In this document: in pieces, positions 1 through 7,088 of the stretch
Position numbering within the stretch: the first letter of the stretch is position 1
How the letters are laid out: each line of letters begins with the position of its first letter
Source of the DNA: JBHHWH01 sp046756405
GTDB taxonomy: Bacteria > Actinomycetota > Acidimicrobiia > Spongiisociales > ZC4RG35
Assembly (NCBI GenBank): GCA_046756405.1
Contig: JBHHWH010000046.1
Location: 1-19,951 of the forward strand
Direction: 5' to 3'
Length of the DNA: 19,951 bases
Position numbers and translations under genes: made by a program
The notes under the pieces: model-generated
What the model was told of the DNA's origin: nothing
Seen by the model: only the letters and a program-made list of their open reading frames with translations
Database searches by the model: none

Positions 1-1
1 G

Positions 2-640
2 GCACTGGTCGTCGTGCTGAGCCCCTTGGTAGTGATGTGGCCTATTCCCGGCGATTTCAGCACCGCCTCTTCGGTGGTGCGTCTGGCCGGGAGATTCGAG
101 GTTCCCATCGAGCCCGTGCCACCTTTGGAATCGCGTGGGGCACTGGTGTACGTGGGAGCCCTAGCACCGGAACCACTCTTCAACACCTCGGCTCTGGGCA
201 CGGAGGTGGTGATCGAGAGAGGTGATGCCTCTCGGCTCGTCATACCGCCCGGCAGCGACCCACGAGAGCCCAACCCCCTGCGCGCCTCAACCTTTGTGTA
301 CATCGGCGACATCGGTCCAACCCAGCTCGCCCTCAACGACTTCGAAGGGAACACCCTCTGCATCTTCTTCGGGAACGGCACAGAGGTCACCGGACATGGC
401 CGATGCGGCCTGTCGACGGGCGTTGAGATCGGCTGGAGTGCCGACCCTGTCATGGACAGCTGGCTCCTGTGGTCCCGACTGCCCGAAGAGGCGTCCGTGG
501 TCCAGGTCGAACTGCCAAGCGGGAAGACTTTCTGGCAGCGACCCATAGCCAGGACCGTCTTCTTCTACATCGACGGTGTGAACTTGGCAGGGGCCAGAGC
601 GAGGATCCTGGACATCAACGGCGATCCGGTATCGAGCTGA
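2..640 (+). CDS. C-terminal part of an unrecognised, probably exported protein (5' end outside window)
   Basis: The reading frame is already open at the window edge, so this is probably a 5'-truncated view; 212 residues are visible. A GTG at 14 could serve as a start, but the codons before it continue the same hydrophobic run (A-L-V-V-V-L-S-P-L-V-V), which looks like a signal peptide or membrane anchor whose beginning is cut off. The rest is rich in beta-prone hydrophobic stretches (VFFYIDGVNL near the C terminus, TFVYIGDIG mid-protein). It has two cysteines, in NTLCIFFGNG and HGRCGLS, about 16 residues apart, which could form a disulfide outside the cell. I recognise no family or catalytic motif. 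It ends 6 bp from the stop of the convergent cupin gene. Confidence is good that it is coding and low on anything functional. Confidence 0.6.
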   Translation, partial: ALVVVLSPLVVMWPIPGDFSTASSVVRLAGRFEVPIEPVPPLESRGALVYVGALAPEPLFNTSALGTEVVIERGDASRLVIPPGSDPREPNPLRASTFVYIGDIGPTQLALNDFEGNTLCIFFGNGTEVTGHGRCGLSTGVEIGWSADPVMDSWLLWSRLPEEASVVQVELPSGKTFWQRPIARTVFFYIDGVNLAGARARILDINGDPVSS

Positions 641-646
641 CCGGGA

Positions 647-1123
647 CTAGGCGCCCTCGAAGTAGTCGGCCTCCGCCGAACCGTCGAGGATCTTCCGCAG
701 CGGCTTTTGCCTTTCGGCCCGCTGTGCGAAGCCGGCGAAGACACCGATGTTGCCCGAGTCGGGGTACTCGGCGATCTCCGGCTCTACCAGGGTGGAGAAC
801 ATGATGTAACGGGCCGGCACCTCGGAGCGGTTGATCACCTGGTGGGCGCCGGAGGGTCCCCTCTCGAACAGGATCGCATTCCCAGGCCCCGCTTCTACCT
901 CACCGTCAGGGGTCCGCACCATCACCGTGCCCTCTAGGACGAGGAGCAACTCTTCGTTGGCGTGGTGGAAGTGATAGGGGAAGGACTTCTGGTCTGGTTC
1001 GAGGAGGTAGACGCTCGCGCCGATCATCTCACCGCCCAGACGCGCCCCGAGGCGCATCGCGGTCCACCCGAACCCAGGATGGTCCTGGGTCCGGTCCCAT
1101 TCATCTGAAAACACGTTTTCCAT
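647..1123 (-). CDS. Cupin-domain protein
   Basis: This is a 158-residue single-domain cupin (small beta-barrel). The first cupin motif is at about residues 48-65, where FPYHFHHANEELLLVLEG supplies H51, H53/H54 and E57/E58 as likely metal ligands. The second is at about 80-98, with GPGNAILF and H94 in GAHQVINRS. This supports a metal-binding cupin, but the substrate cannot be read from sequence; stand-alone cupins include sugar-binding, dioxygenase-like and regulatory proteins. The start ATG lies 9 bp downstream of the stop of the endonuclease V-like gene on the same strand, so the two may be co-transcribed. However, a TAGGGT box 6 nt before the ATG suggests its own leaderless promoter. The gene converges with the truncated gene at the window start. 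Confidence 0.85.
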   Translation of the reverse strand: MENVFSDEWDRTQDHPGFGWTAMRLGARLGGEMIGASVYLLEPDQKSFPYHFHHANEELLLVLEGTVMVRTPDGEVEAGPGNAILFERGPSGAHQVINRSEVPARYIMFSTLVEPEIAEYPDSGNIGVFAGFAQRAERQKPLRKILDGSAEADYFEGA

Positions 1124-1129
1124 GAGGCG

Positions 1130-1135
1130 ACCCTA
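1130..1135 (-). promoter_or_regulatory. Putative -10 box (TAGGGT) for leaderless cupin transcript
   Basis: On the minus strand TAGGGT is followed by 6 nt and then the cupin ATG. A -10 element this close leaves essentially no 5' UTR, and no Shine-Dalgarno sequence is visible. The box overlaps the TAG stop of the upstream endonuclease V-like gene. No convincing -35 box is seen. Confidence 0.4.
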
Positions 1136-1828
1136 TCGCGTCTCTTGCCTGCTTTGCCTGGCACGCGCCTGGCGGGCGAGGTGGCGGGCCTGGCGGATCG
1201 GCTCGGGAGTCCGTGCCTCGACCACGGCGGCGACCACCACCTCCAGCGCGGTCTTGAGGTCGGTCCTCCATCCGGGTGAAACGGCAATGGGGCGCGCCTC
1301 TGTCCGGCTGCGCAGCCACCAGCCGACCTGCTCCGCCCCGATCCACAGCGGAGAGTGTGAGCCCGCCCAGGGCCCAGGAGGTTCGCCACGGGCCAGCAGC
1401 GGTCGGTGGGTCACCCCCACCGTGGGGAGATCGAGAGCCCAGCCGAGGTGGAGGGCGAGCCCGGCCCGGCGGGGATGGTCCCGCCCGGTGGCGTTGACCA
1501 ACAGCACATCGGGTATCTCCGACAGCCCGGTGACCGCCGCTTCGAGCAGCGGGCCCTCCCGCGCCGCCAGAAACCCGGGCACATAGGGCGCCGTAGCCAC
1601 GCCCTCCGCCTGCGAGACGGCGATGGTCCGCCTTCCTGCCATGTTGACCGCCGCCGCCCAGGCGGGATCGCCGACCTGGCCTGGGGCGGTGAGGCCCCGG
1701 GAGAAACAGACGAAGGAGCCTCCGATCCGTATCTGACCTTCAGGACGCCAGGGATCTGGTGCTGCTTCACCCAGCTTCCGCTGCAGCGCCTCCAGCTCCG
1801 GGGCAGCCACGGGCCAACGCTTATCCAT
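1133..1828 (-). CDS. Endonuclease V (deoxyinosine 3'-endonuclease)-like protein, catalytic residues mostly replaced
   Basis: This 231-residue protein has the full endonuclease V (Nfi) layout: YVPGFLAAREGPLLEA at residues 82-97, HPRRAGLALHLG at 118-129, DLPTVGV at 133-139, and a C-terminal SPGWRTDLKTALE block at 184-196. Genuine endonuclease V cleaves DNA or RNA near inosine with a Mg-binding Asp/Glu/Asp set plus a Lys and a His. By my alignment from memory to E. coli Nfi, the first Asp (GADVGF) is F39, the second Asp (VDGHG) is N112 in VNATG, the Lys (GVAKK) is H141 and the C-terminal His (GHR) is W187. The Glu (E91), Tyr (Y82) and HPRR His (H118) remain. It is therefore probably not an active nuclease of the usual type, so I give no gene symbol. 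I chose ATG 1828 because longer starts run into the divergent lipoprotein gene and add a low-complexity Arg/Gly-rich extension. Confidence 0.8.
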   Translation of the reverse strand: MDKRWPVAAPELEALQRKLGEAAPDPWRPEGQIRIGGSFVCFSRGLTAPGQVGDPAWAAAVNMAGRRTIAVSQAEGVATAPYVPGFLAAREGPLLEAAVTGLSEIPDVLLVNATGRDHPRRAGLALHLGWALDLPTVGVTHRPLLARGEPPGPWAGSHSPLWIGAEQVGWWLRSRTEARPIAVSPGWRTDLKTALEVVVAAVVEARTPEPIRQARHLARQARARQSRQETR

Positions 1829-1835
1829 AGCGTCA

Positions 1836-1841
1836 GGTCTA
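1836..1841 (-). promoter_or_regulatory. Weak -10-like box (TAGACC) upstream of the endonuclease V-like gene
   Basis: TAGACC ends exactly 7 nt before ATG 1828, the same spacing as the clearer boxes in this window, but it lacks the final T of TANNNT. It sits in the 41-bp divergent gap shared with the lipoprotein gene. Confidence 0.2.
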
Positions 1842-1856
1842 GCGATCTTGTGCCGA

Positions 1857-1862
1857 TAACCT
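1857..1862 (+). promoter_or_regulatory. Putative -10 box (TAACCT) for leaderless lipoprotein transcript
   Basis: TAACCT is followed by 7 nt and then ATG 1870, with no Shine-Dalgarno sequence between. The position predicts transcription starting at or within a base or two of the start codon. Confidence 0.4.
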
Positions 1863-1869
1863 GGCCGAG

Positions 1870-3198
1870 ATGCTCCGCCGCCTGGCTCTAATCCTCGCCC
1901 TGTCCCTCGTCGCTGCCGCCTGTGTGACCCAGGCGGAACCGACAACCACCACTGCGGGCTCTGCTGTCACCGTTCCGGGGAACGGAGGTCCCACCACCAC
2001 CCTGCCCGGCACTACTACCTCCACCGCCCCTCTCCCGACTCCCACCACCCCGGACCTCTCCGGTCTGGAGGGAGTCTCCGACGAGGTCAGAGCACAGCTC
2101 GAGCGGCTCCTCGACATCGCCCAGAAGATCCGGGAGCTGCCCTTCGTCACCCCGCCGCAGATCACCGTGGTCTCCGACGACGAGCTGGAACAGCGGGTCC
2201 GCGACCTCATCGCCGAGGACGCCGAAGACTTCCCCGCCGACGACGCTCTCTACACCCTTCTCGGCCTACTTCCCCCCGATGCCGACCTGGAGACGGTGCT
2301 GGTCGACCTGTACGGGGAGCAGGTTGCCGGCTTCTACGACGGTGAGACCCAGGAGATAGTCGTTCCCGCCCGCCGGGACGGGTTCACCCTGCTCCAGCAG
2401 GGGACCATGGTCCACGAGCTGACCCACGCCGTCGTAGATCAGCACTTCGATTTCAACACCAAGTACAGGGCGATGATCGACGGGGACCGGTTCGATGAGG
2501 CCACCGCCTATCAGGCCCTGATCGAGGGCGACGCCACCCTCGCCGAGGTGCTGTGGGCACAGAGTCTGAGCCGGAGACAGTTAGGGGAGTTCGTCGCTCA
2601 GTCCCAGGAAGTGGACCAGAGCGCCCTTCAGGCCGCCCCCAAGTTCATTCGAGACTCCCTCATCTTTCCCTACGACACCGGCTTCGCCTTCGTTCAGCGT
2701 CGCTATGACAGCGGAGGCTGGGAAGCGGTAAACGAGTTGTACGAGATGCTCCCCTCGCTTCCCCCTTCCTCGGAGCAGGTGATCACCTCCTCCGATCTTG
2801 GCCGTGACCTGCCCATCCCCGTAGAGCCCCCAGAGATCGAGTTGCAGGGGTACGACCTGGTGAGAACCTCCACCTGGGGCGAAGCCGGCCTACGGATAAT
2901 GCTCGACCAGGTGCTGGGAGAGTCGGTAGCGGTCAAAGCCGCCGACGGCTGGGGCGGCGACGCCTATCTCCAGTGGTTCGACGGCGAAAACGCCGCCTTC
3001 CTCCTCGTTTACGCCGGAGACACCCAGCGTGAGGTGGACGAACTGAAAGACGCCCTCGTCGACTACGCCCTGACCGCAGTTGCCGAAGAGGACTTCGTCT
3101 GGGTGGAGGAGATCGACGACCTTCTCTACTTCATCGCCGCCGACGAGGTGGAGGCGGGAGCGACCATCCGCACCGCCATAGGCAGCAGCGCCGGCTGA
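1870..3198 (+). CDS. Secreted lipoprotein with HEXXH putative zinc-metallopeptidase motif
   Basis: The 442-residue protein starts with a lipoprotein signal: MLRR, a hydrophobic stretch, then VAAAC with the candidate lipidated Cys at 18. A long Thr/Pro-rich linker (about 23-60) follows, typical of a tether to the outer face of the membrane. The folded part contains MVHELTHAVVDQHFDF with the zinc-type motif H182-E183-L-T-H186. E219 in ALIEGDATL, 33 residues later, is a candidate third ligand as in gluzincin-type peptidases. Just before the motif, EQVAGFYDGETQEIVV resembles the lead-in of uncharacterised actinobacterial HEXXH proteins. Peptidase activity is inferred from the motif only; substrate and role are unknown. 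It is divergent from the endonuclease V-like gene, and a DUF192 gene follows 41 bp downstream. Confidence 0.8.
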   Translation: MLRRLALILALSLVAAACVTQAEPTTTTAGSAVTVPGNGGPTTTLPGTTTSTAPLPTPTTPDLSGLEGVSDEVRAQLERLLDIAQKIRELPFVTPPQITVVSDDELEQRVRDLIAEDAEDFPADDALYTLLGLLPPDADLETVLVDLYGEQVAGFYDGETQEIVVPARRDGFTLLQQGTMVHELTHAVVDQHFDFNTKYRAMIDGDRFDEATAYQALIEGDATLAEVLWAQSLSRRQLGEFVAQSQEVDQSALQAAPKFIRDSLIFPYDTGFAFVQRRYDSGGWEAVNELYEMLPSLPPSSEQVITSSDLGRDLPIPVEPPEIELQGYDLVRTSTWGEAGLRIMLDQVLGESVAVKAADGWGGDAYLQWFDGENAAFLLVYAGDTQREVDELKDALVDYALTAVAEEDFVWVEEIDDLLYFIAADEVEAGATIRTAIGSSAG

Positions 3199-3226
3199 GC
3201 CCCTTCTTCAAGCCTCCCCATCGCCC

Positions 3227-3232
3227 TAGGTT
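3227..3232 (+). promoter_or_regulatory. Putative -10 box (TAGGTT) for leaderless DUF192-rsmI transcript
   Basis: TAGGTT lies 7 nt before ATG 3240 in a short gap without a ribosome-binding site. It would drive the DUF192 gene and, through the overlap, rsmI. Confidence 0.4.
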
Positions 3233-3239
3233 TTATCCC

Positions 3240-3560
3240 ATGGAATCAGTCTTCCTCAACGGCGCCGGTTGGAGCTACGGCCCGGTCCTTCGCGCCCGAG
3301 GCTTCGTGCAGCGATGGCGCGGGCTACGACAAGGGCGGGCCGGTGGTTCTCTGCTCCTCCGCACCCGCTCGGTTCACGGTTTCGGAATGAAGTATCCCTT
3401 CCTTGCAGTGGGACTAACGCGCGACTGGAGAGTCTCGGAATCGAGACTGGTCTCACCGGGCCGACTCGCCTACTTCCCCCGCTGCCGCTGGGTGCTGGAA
3501 CTCCCCGCCGATGCCGAGCCACCTCCCTCGGGGCTGGTTCTGGAGGTCACAGATGCCTGA
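3240..3560 (+). CDS. DUF192 family protein
   Basis: This is a 106-residue protein with the DUF192 layout. An N-terminal segment contains RGFVQRWRGLRQG (the family's membrane-less 'typical GL-R' region). A central SVHGFGMKYPFLAVGL at about 43-58 corresponds to the family's VHTFGMRFP-type motif. A C-terminal WVLELPADAE precedes the final strand. The family's biochemical function is not established. No signal peptide is visible, although some DUF192 proteins are exported. The stop overlaps the rsmI start by 8 bp, so translation is probably coupled to the rRNA methyltransferase, but that does not show a shared function. Confidence 0.75.
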   Translation: MESVFLNGAGWSYGPVLRARGFVQRWRGLRQGRAGGSLLLRTRSVHGFGMKYPFLAVGLTRDWRVSESRLVSPGRLAYFPRCRWVLELPADAEPPPSGLVLEVTDA

Positions 3561-4386
3561 GGGCAAGCTCATCGTCTGTGCCACCCCCATTGGCAACCTG
3601 GGCGATGTCTCCGATCGGCTGCGGGAGACTCTGGCTTCGGCGGATGTGGTCTACGCCGAGGACACCCGCCGCACTGCCATCCTGCTGGCTCACGTCGGCG
3701 CCGACGTAACAGTCCGGTCCCTGTTCACCGGCAACGAGAGGGCCCGGACGACCGAACTGGTGGAGGCCGTGCGGGCAGGTAAGACCGTGGCGCTGGTCTC
3801 CGACGCCGGTATGCCGACGATCTCCGATCCTGGAGCCGAAGCAGTGCGGAGGGTGAGGGAGATCGGCCGCCCCGTTTCGGTGGTTCCGGGACCCTCCGCG
3901 GTCACCGCCGCCGTGGCGCTCTCCGGGTTTGGCGGGAGTCGTTTCGCCTTCGAAGGCTTCCTTCCCCGCAAGGGTGCCGGGCGGGCCGAGCGTCTCCAAC
4001 GCATCGCCGCCGAGGACCGCATCGTGGTCTTGTTCGCCTCTCCGCGCCGTCTGGCGGCCGACCTGACCGACCTCGCCGAGACGCTGGGGCCACAACGGCG
4101 GGTGGCCGTGGCCCGGGAGCTGACCAAGGTCTACGAAGAGGTCTGGGTGGGGACCCTGGCGGAGGCATTGGAACGATGGGCTGGTGAGACCAAAGGAGAA
4201 GTCACCCTGGTGATCGAGCCGGCAGAGGTGGAGGCGTCGGACGTCGACGCCGCGGTGGAGAGCGCCCGGGCTCTGGTCGCCGAGGGGCTCAGCGTCTCCG
4301 ACGCCGCCCGGCAGGTGGCCGCGACCACTGGAGTCTCCCGGCGGCTCGTCTACCAGGCGTTACTTGAAGGTCAGGAGCGGAGCTGA
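3553..4386 (+). CDS. rsmI: 16S rRNA (cytidine-1402-2'-O)-methyltransferase RsmI
   Basis: RsmI uses S-adenosylmethionine to methylate the ribose 2'-O of C1402 in the 16S rRNA decoding centre. The 277-residue product matches the family length and motifs: KLIVCATPIGNLGDVSDRL at residues 5-23, VVYAEDTRRT, ALVSDAGMPTISDPG (about 82-96) and VVPGPSAVTAA, which are hallmarks of the tetrapyrrole-methylase fold used by this family. The C-terminal 60 residues hold the usual helical tail (SVSDAARQVAATTGVSRRLVYQ), which resembles a helix-turn-helix. I chose ATG 3553 because GGAGG sits at 3542-3546, six bases upstream, and the protein then begins at the conserved strand. The start overlaps the DUF192 stop by 8 bp. 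The 3' end overlaps the convergent AbrB-like gene by 16 bp. Confidence 0.93.
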   Translation: MPEGKLIVCATPIGNLGDVSDRLRETLASADVVYAEDTRRTAILLAHVGADVTVRSLFTGNERARTTELVEAVRAGKTVALVSDAGMPTISDPGAEAVRRVREIGRPVSVVPGPSAVTAAVALSGFGGSRFAFEGFLPRKGAGRAERLQRIAAEDRIVVLFASPRRLAADLTDLAETLGPQRRVAVARELTKVYEEVWVGTLAEALERWAGETKGEVTLVIEPAEVEASDVDAAVESARALVAEGLSVSDAARQVAATTGVSRRLVYQALLEGQERS

Positions 4387-4607
4387 GCGCGGCAGCGGGC
4401 GCAGAGCCCCTTCCCCTTGAAGGGGGTCACTTTGGTCTCCGAACCGCAGAAGGTGCAGGTGTCTGTCATCTTGCGGAGGACGATGTTGCCGCCCTCAACG
4501 GTGATGAACAGGTGATCGCCCTCGCGGATGTTGAACATGCGACGGGTCTCCGCCGGAATGACGATGCGCCCAAGGTCGTCGATCTTGCGGGCTATGCCTG
4601 AATCCAT
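4371..4607 (-). CDS. AbrB/SpoVT-type DNA-binding protein with C-terminal zinc ribbon
   Basis: This is a 78-residue transition-state-type regulator. Residues 1-47 form a swapped-hairpin AbrB domain: GIARKIDDLGRIVIPAETRR (4-23) is the diagnostic motif, followed by IREGDHLFITVEG. The C terminus is a treble-clef or zinc-ribbon-like module with C51-x2-C54 and C69-x2-C72. The AbrB domain normally binds DNA as a dimer, and the ribbon may stabilise it or contact another partner. ATG 4607 is the natural start because the AbrB domain begins there and longer versions add unrelated sequence. The gene diverges from tatD with a 66-bp gap, so it is a candidate regulator of that operon or of itself; its targets are unknown. 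The 3' end overlaps rsmI. Confidence 0.85.
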   Translation of the reverse strand: MDSGIARKIDDLGRIVIPAETRRMFNIREGDHLFITVEGGNIVLRKMTDTCTFCGSETKVTPFKGKGLCARCRAQLRS

Positions 4608-4618
4608 ACCGGAGGGCG

Positions 4619-4624
4619 AGCCTA
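4619..4624 (-). promoter_or_regulatory. Putative -10 box (TAGGCT) for the AbrB-like gene
   Basis: TAGGCT lies 11 nt before ATG 4607 on the minus strand, predicting a 5' UTR of only a few bases. No Shine-Dalgarno sequence is visible. Confidence 0.3.
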
Positions 4625-4657
4625 CCCTTCTCACCCGGTTGAAGGGCCCTTTCCCAT

Positions 4658-4663
4658 TACCGT
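4658..4663 (+). promoter_or_regulatory. Putative -10 box (TACCGT) for tatD
   Basis: TACCGT lies 10 nt before ATG 4674, in the 66-bp gap shared with the divergent AbrB-like gene. The identical hexamer precedes the mgtC-like gene. No ribosome-binding site is seen. Confidence 0.35.
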
Positions 4664-4673
4664 CCACTCTCCC

Positions 4674-5420
4674 ATGACTTGGGTCGATACCCACTGCCAC
4701 CTCCAACTCGACGCTCGGGATCCGGCGTCATTGCTCGACGCCGCCGTCGACGTGGACTGGGTCGTGGCCCCAGGGGTGGATGCGGAAAGTTCCCGGGCAT
4801 CCCTGGAGCTGGCCGGACGCTTCCCGGAGCGGGTGCTGGCCACCTCCGGGCTGCACCCTCACGAGGCCTCGTCGTGGCCAGAACAGGAGGAGGAGATCCA
4901 GGCCCTGGCCGTCCGGGCTTCGGCGGTGGGGGAGACAGGCCTCGATTTCTATCGGGACCTGTCCCCCCGGGAGGAACAGGAGCAATCCTTCCGCGCCCAC
5001 ATCGAACTGGCTGCTGCTCTAGGCAAGCCGCTGATAGTGCACTGCCGCGACGCCTTCGCCCGTATCTACGAGATCCTGGAGGAGACCGGGGAGGGCCCCC
5101 GGACAGTCCTCCACTGCTGGACCGGCGGCAGACGTTGGACGAGACGTTTCCTCGATCTGGGGGTGAGCTTCTCCTTCGCCGGACCGATCTGCTTCGAAAC
5201 GGGTGAGACCATCCGTCTGGGAGCCGAGCTGGTACCCCCCGAAAGGGCCCTGGTGGAGACCGACACCCCGTACCTCACGCCGCCACCTCACCGCGGCGAG
5301 CCCAACCAACCCGCGTGGGTGGCGCTGGTGGGCGCCACCCTGGCCGAGGTGTGGGGGATGACGACCGAGCAGGTGGCCGCGGTCACCTCCGCCAACGCCG
5401 CTCGGGTGTTCCGCCGGTGA
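4674..5420 (+). CDS. tatD: TatD family metal-dependent hydrolase/DNase
   Basis: The 248-residue TIM-barrel protein carries all TatD metal-site signatures. DTHCHL gives H7 and H9; SGLHPHEAS follows at about 58-66. GETGLDFYRD supplies E87, IVHCRDA H123, LHCWTGG H147, and VETDTPYLTPPPHRG D197. TatD proteins are cytoplasmic divalent-metal-dependent phosphoesterases with 3'-exonuclease activity on DNA or RNA; the physiological substrate in this lineage is not known. Position immediately before rsmA and ispE is a widespread bacterial arrangement. Its stop overlaps the rsmA GTG by 4 bp (GTGA), so the genes are translationally coupled. Confidence 0.9.
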   Translation: MTWVDTHCHLQLDARDPASLLDAAVDVDWVVAPGVDAESSRASLELAGRFPERVLATSGLHPHEASSWPEQEEEIQALAVRASAVGETGLDFYRDLSPREEQEQSFRAHIELAAALGKPLIVHCRDAFARIYEILEETGEGPRTVLHCWTGGRRWTRRFLDLGVSFSFAGPICFETGETIRLGAELVPPERALVETDTPYLTPPPHRGEPNQPAWVALVGATLAEVWGMTTEQVAAVTSANAARVFRR

Positions 5421-6226
5421 GCCCCCAGACCCGCTCCGACATTGTCAGGCTTCTCGAGACCCACGGCTTGGCACCTATCCATCGCCTAGGCCAACACTTC
5501 CTCGCCGACCCCAACATCACCCGCAAGATCGTCGCCCTGGCGGGGGTAGGGCCGTCAAGCCGAGTCTTGGAGGTGGGGGCGGGCACTGGAACCCTCACTC
5601 GGGCTCTGGCCGAGACCGGAGCGTCGGTCGTCGCCTACGAAGTCGACCGGGGGCTGGCACCGGTCCTGGAGGAGGTCACCGCCGGCCTGGACGTGGAGTT
5701 GTGCTTCGAGGACATAACCAAAGTCGATCTGGAAGAGGTCCTGGAAGGGGAGGGGTGGGCAATGGTGGCCAACCTCCCCTACAACGTGGGCACACCCCTG
5801 GTGATGGAGGCCCTGCGCCGGGTACCGGCCATCGCCCGCTTCGTGGTGATGGTCCAACAGGAGGTGGCGGAGCGCTTTGTGGCCGGTCCCGGAGACGCCG
5901 ATTATGGGCTCCCATCGGTGGTAGCTGGTATCTACTCCAACGCCGCCGTGGCCTTCCGGGTGCCACCTCAGGTCTTCTATCCCGCGCCGAAGGTGGGTTC
6001 GGCGGTGGTGGTCATGGACCGTAAGCCGGTGTCAGTCCATGCCGAGCGGGCGGTGGAGCTGGCCCGGGCGGCCTTCGGGCAACGGCGGAAGATGCTACGC
6101 CGTTCGTTGGCTGAGGTCCTCGACCACCCGGAAGCGACCCTCGATGCGGCCGGTCTCGACCCCCAGGCCCGGGCCGAAGAGCTGTCCCCCGAGGAGTATC
6201 TAGGTCTCGCCGAGGTGGCTCCATGA
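5417..6226 (+). CDS. rsmA: 16S rRNA (adenine-1518/1519-N6)-dimethyltransferase RsmA (KsgA)
   Basis: RsmA dimethylates two adjacent adenosines in the 3' hairpin of 16S rRNA using SAM, a late step in 30S maturation. The 269-residue protein shows RLGQHFLADPN (23-33), SAM motif LEVGAGTGTLT (51-61), acidic residues E75 and D99 for ribose and adenine contacts, and the catalytic NLPYNV (119-124). VFYPAPKVGSAVV and FGQRRKMLRRSL in the C-terminal half are also typical of KsgA. The start is GTG 5417, inside the tatD stop. Longer starts add sequence absent from the family. The stop overlaps ispE in ATGA. Loss of this enzyme gives kasugamycin resistance in other bacteria. Confidence 0.95.
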   Translation: MSPQTRSDIVRLLETHGLAPIHRLGQHFLADPNITRKIVALAGVGPSSRVLEVGAGTGTLTRALAETGASVVAYEVDRGLAPVLEEVTAGLDVELCFEDITKVDLEEVLEGEGWAMVANLPYNVGTPLVMEALRRVPAIARFVVMVQQEVAERFVAGPGDADYGLPSVVAGIYSNAAVAFRVPPQVFYPAPKVGSAVVVMDRKPVSVHAERAVELARAAFGQRRKMLRRSLAEVLDHPEATLDAAGLDPQARAEELSPEEYLGLAEVAP

Positions 6227-7071
6227 GACGCTACGAGGCTCCCGCCAAACTGAACCTGGCCCTCCTGGTCTATCCGCCCGACGCCTCCGGCTATCACCCC
6301 CTTGAATCCCTGGTCCAGACGGTGCAGTGGTGCGACCTGCTGGAAGTCTCAAAGGGTGAGGGCCGTGACCGCCTCGAGGTGGCCGGCGTCGACCTGGATC
6401 CCGAGGACAACCTGGTGCTTCGGGCGATATCGGCGTTGCGTCGCCACCACCCGGTTCCGCCACTGTCGATGCGTCTGACAAAGGAGATTCCGGTGGCCGC
6501 CGGCCTCGGTGGGGGAAGCGCCGACGCCGCCGCGACGTTGCTAGCGGCAGGTGACGCGAAACAGATCGAAAGGGACGTCCTGGACCAGACTGCCCCGGAG
6601 GTGGGGGCCGACGTGGCGCTGTTCCTTACCGGAGGGACACTGCATGTGTCGGGTCACGGTGAGCAGATCGAGCCTCTGGCCCCCCTGGAGGGTTTCGCCG
6701 TCGCCGTGGCCGTGCCCGACTTCGGGCTGAGCACCGCCGACGTCTACCGATGCTGGGACCAACTGGAGGGCCCTGTCGGAGAGGAGGCACCTCCGCATCT
6801 GGTGCCCCCACCGCTACGGGACGGGATGTCGCTGCGCAACGACCTGTTGCCGGCAGCGCTCGCCCTGGAGCCACGCCTGGGCGACTTCATGGCCGACCTG
6901 CGGTCCCTGTGGGGGACCGCGGTGTGCCTCACCGGATCCGGATCGGCCTGCTTTGGGTACTTTCCCTCCTTCGACGAAGCCGACGAGGCCGCCACGGCGG
7001 CAGCAGAGCTGGCCGGCATCACTCGGGCTGCCGGCCTAAGGGATCGAGGAGTGGCGCCGGCGGACGGGTAA
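6223..7071 (+). CDS. ispE: 4-diphosphocytidyl-2-C-methyl-D-erythritol kinase IspE
   Basis: IspE phosphorylates CDP-methylerythritol with ATP, the fourth step of the MEP route to IPP and DMAPP. The 282-residue protein is a GHMP kinase. APAKLNLAL at 6-14 contains the catalytic K9. The phosphate-binding IPVAAGLGGGSADAAATLL is at 89-107, GADVALF supplies the catalytic D130, and LTGSGSACFGYF is the C-terminal GHMP motif. The ATGA overlap with rsmA makes this the third coupled gene in the tatD-rsmA-ispE run. It is followed after 17 bp by tRNA-Gln, so the transcript probably continues into tRNA-Gln and glmU unless it is processed or restarted there. Confidence 0.95.
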   Translation: MRRYEAPAKLNLALLVYPPDASGYHPLESLVQTVQWCDLLEVSKGEGRDRLEVAGVDLDPEDNLVLRAISALRRHHPVPPLSMRLTKEIPVAAGLGGGSADAAATLLAAGDAKQIERDVLDQTAPEVGADVALFLTGGTLHVSGHGEQIEPLAPLEGFAVAVAVPDFGLSTADVYRCWDQLEGPVGEEAPPHLVPPPLRDGMSLRNDLLPAALALEPRLGDFMADLRSLWGTAVCLTGSGSACFGYFPSFDEADEAATAAAELAGITRAAGLRDRGVAPADG

Positions 7072-7088
7072 CCTCTCCCTGCCCCTAT

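Noticed and set aside
1133..1828. Calling the gene a functional nfi or a pseudogene
   Set aside because: The reading frame is intact with conserved fold motifs, so it is not an obvious pseudogene, but four active-site positions are changed, so an active nuclease is not supported.
1829..1945. N-terminal extension of the endonuclease V-like protein to 270 residues
   Set aside because: It overlaps the first 76 bases of the divergent lipoprotein gene, is Arg/Gly-rich and has no family similarity; ATG 1828 gives normal family length.
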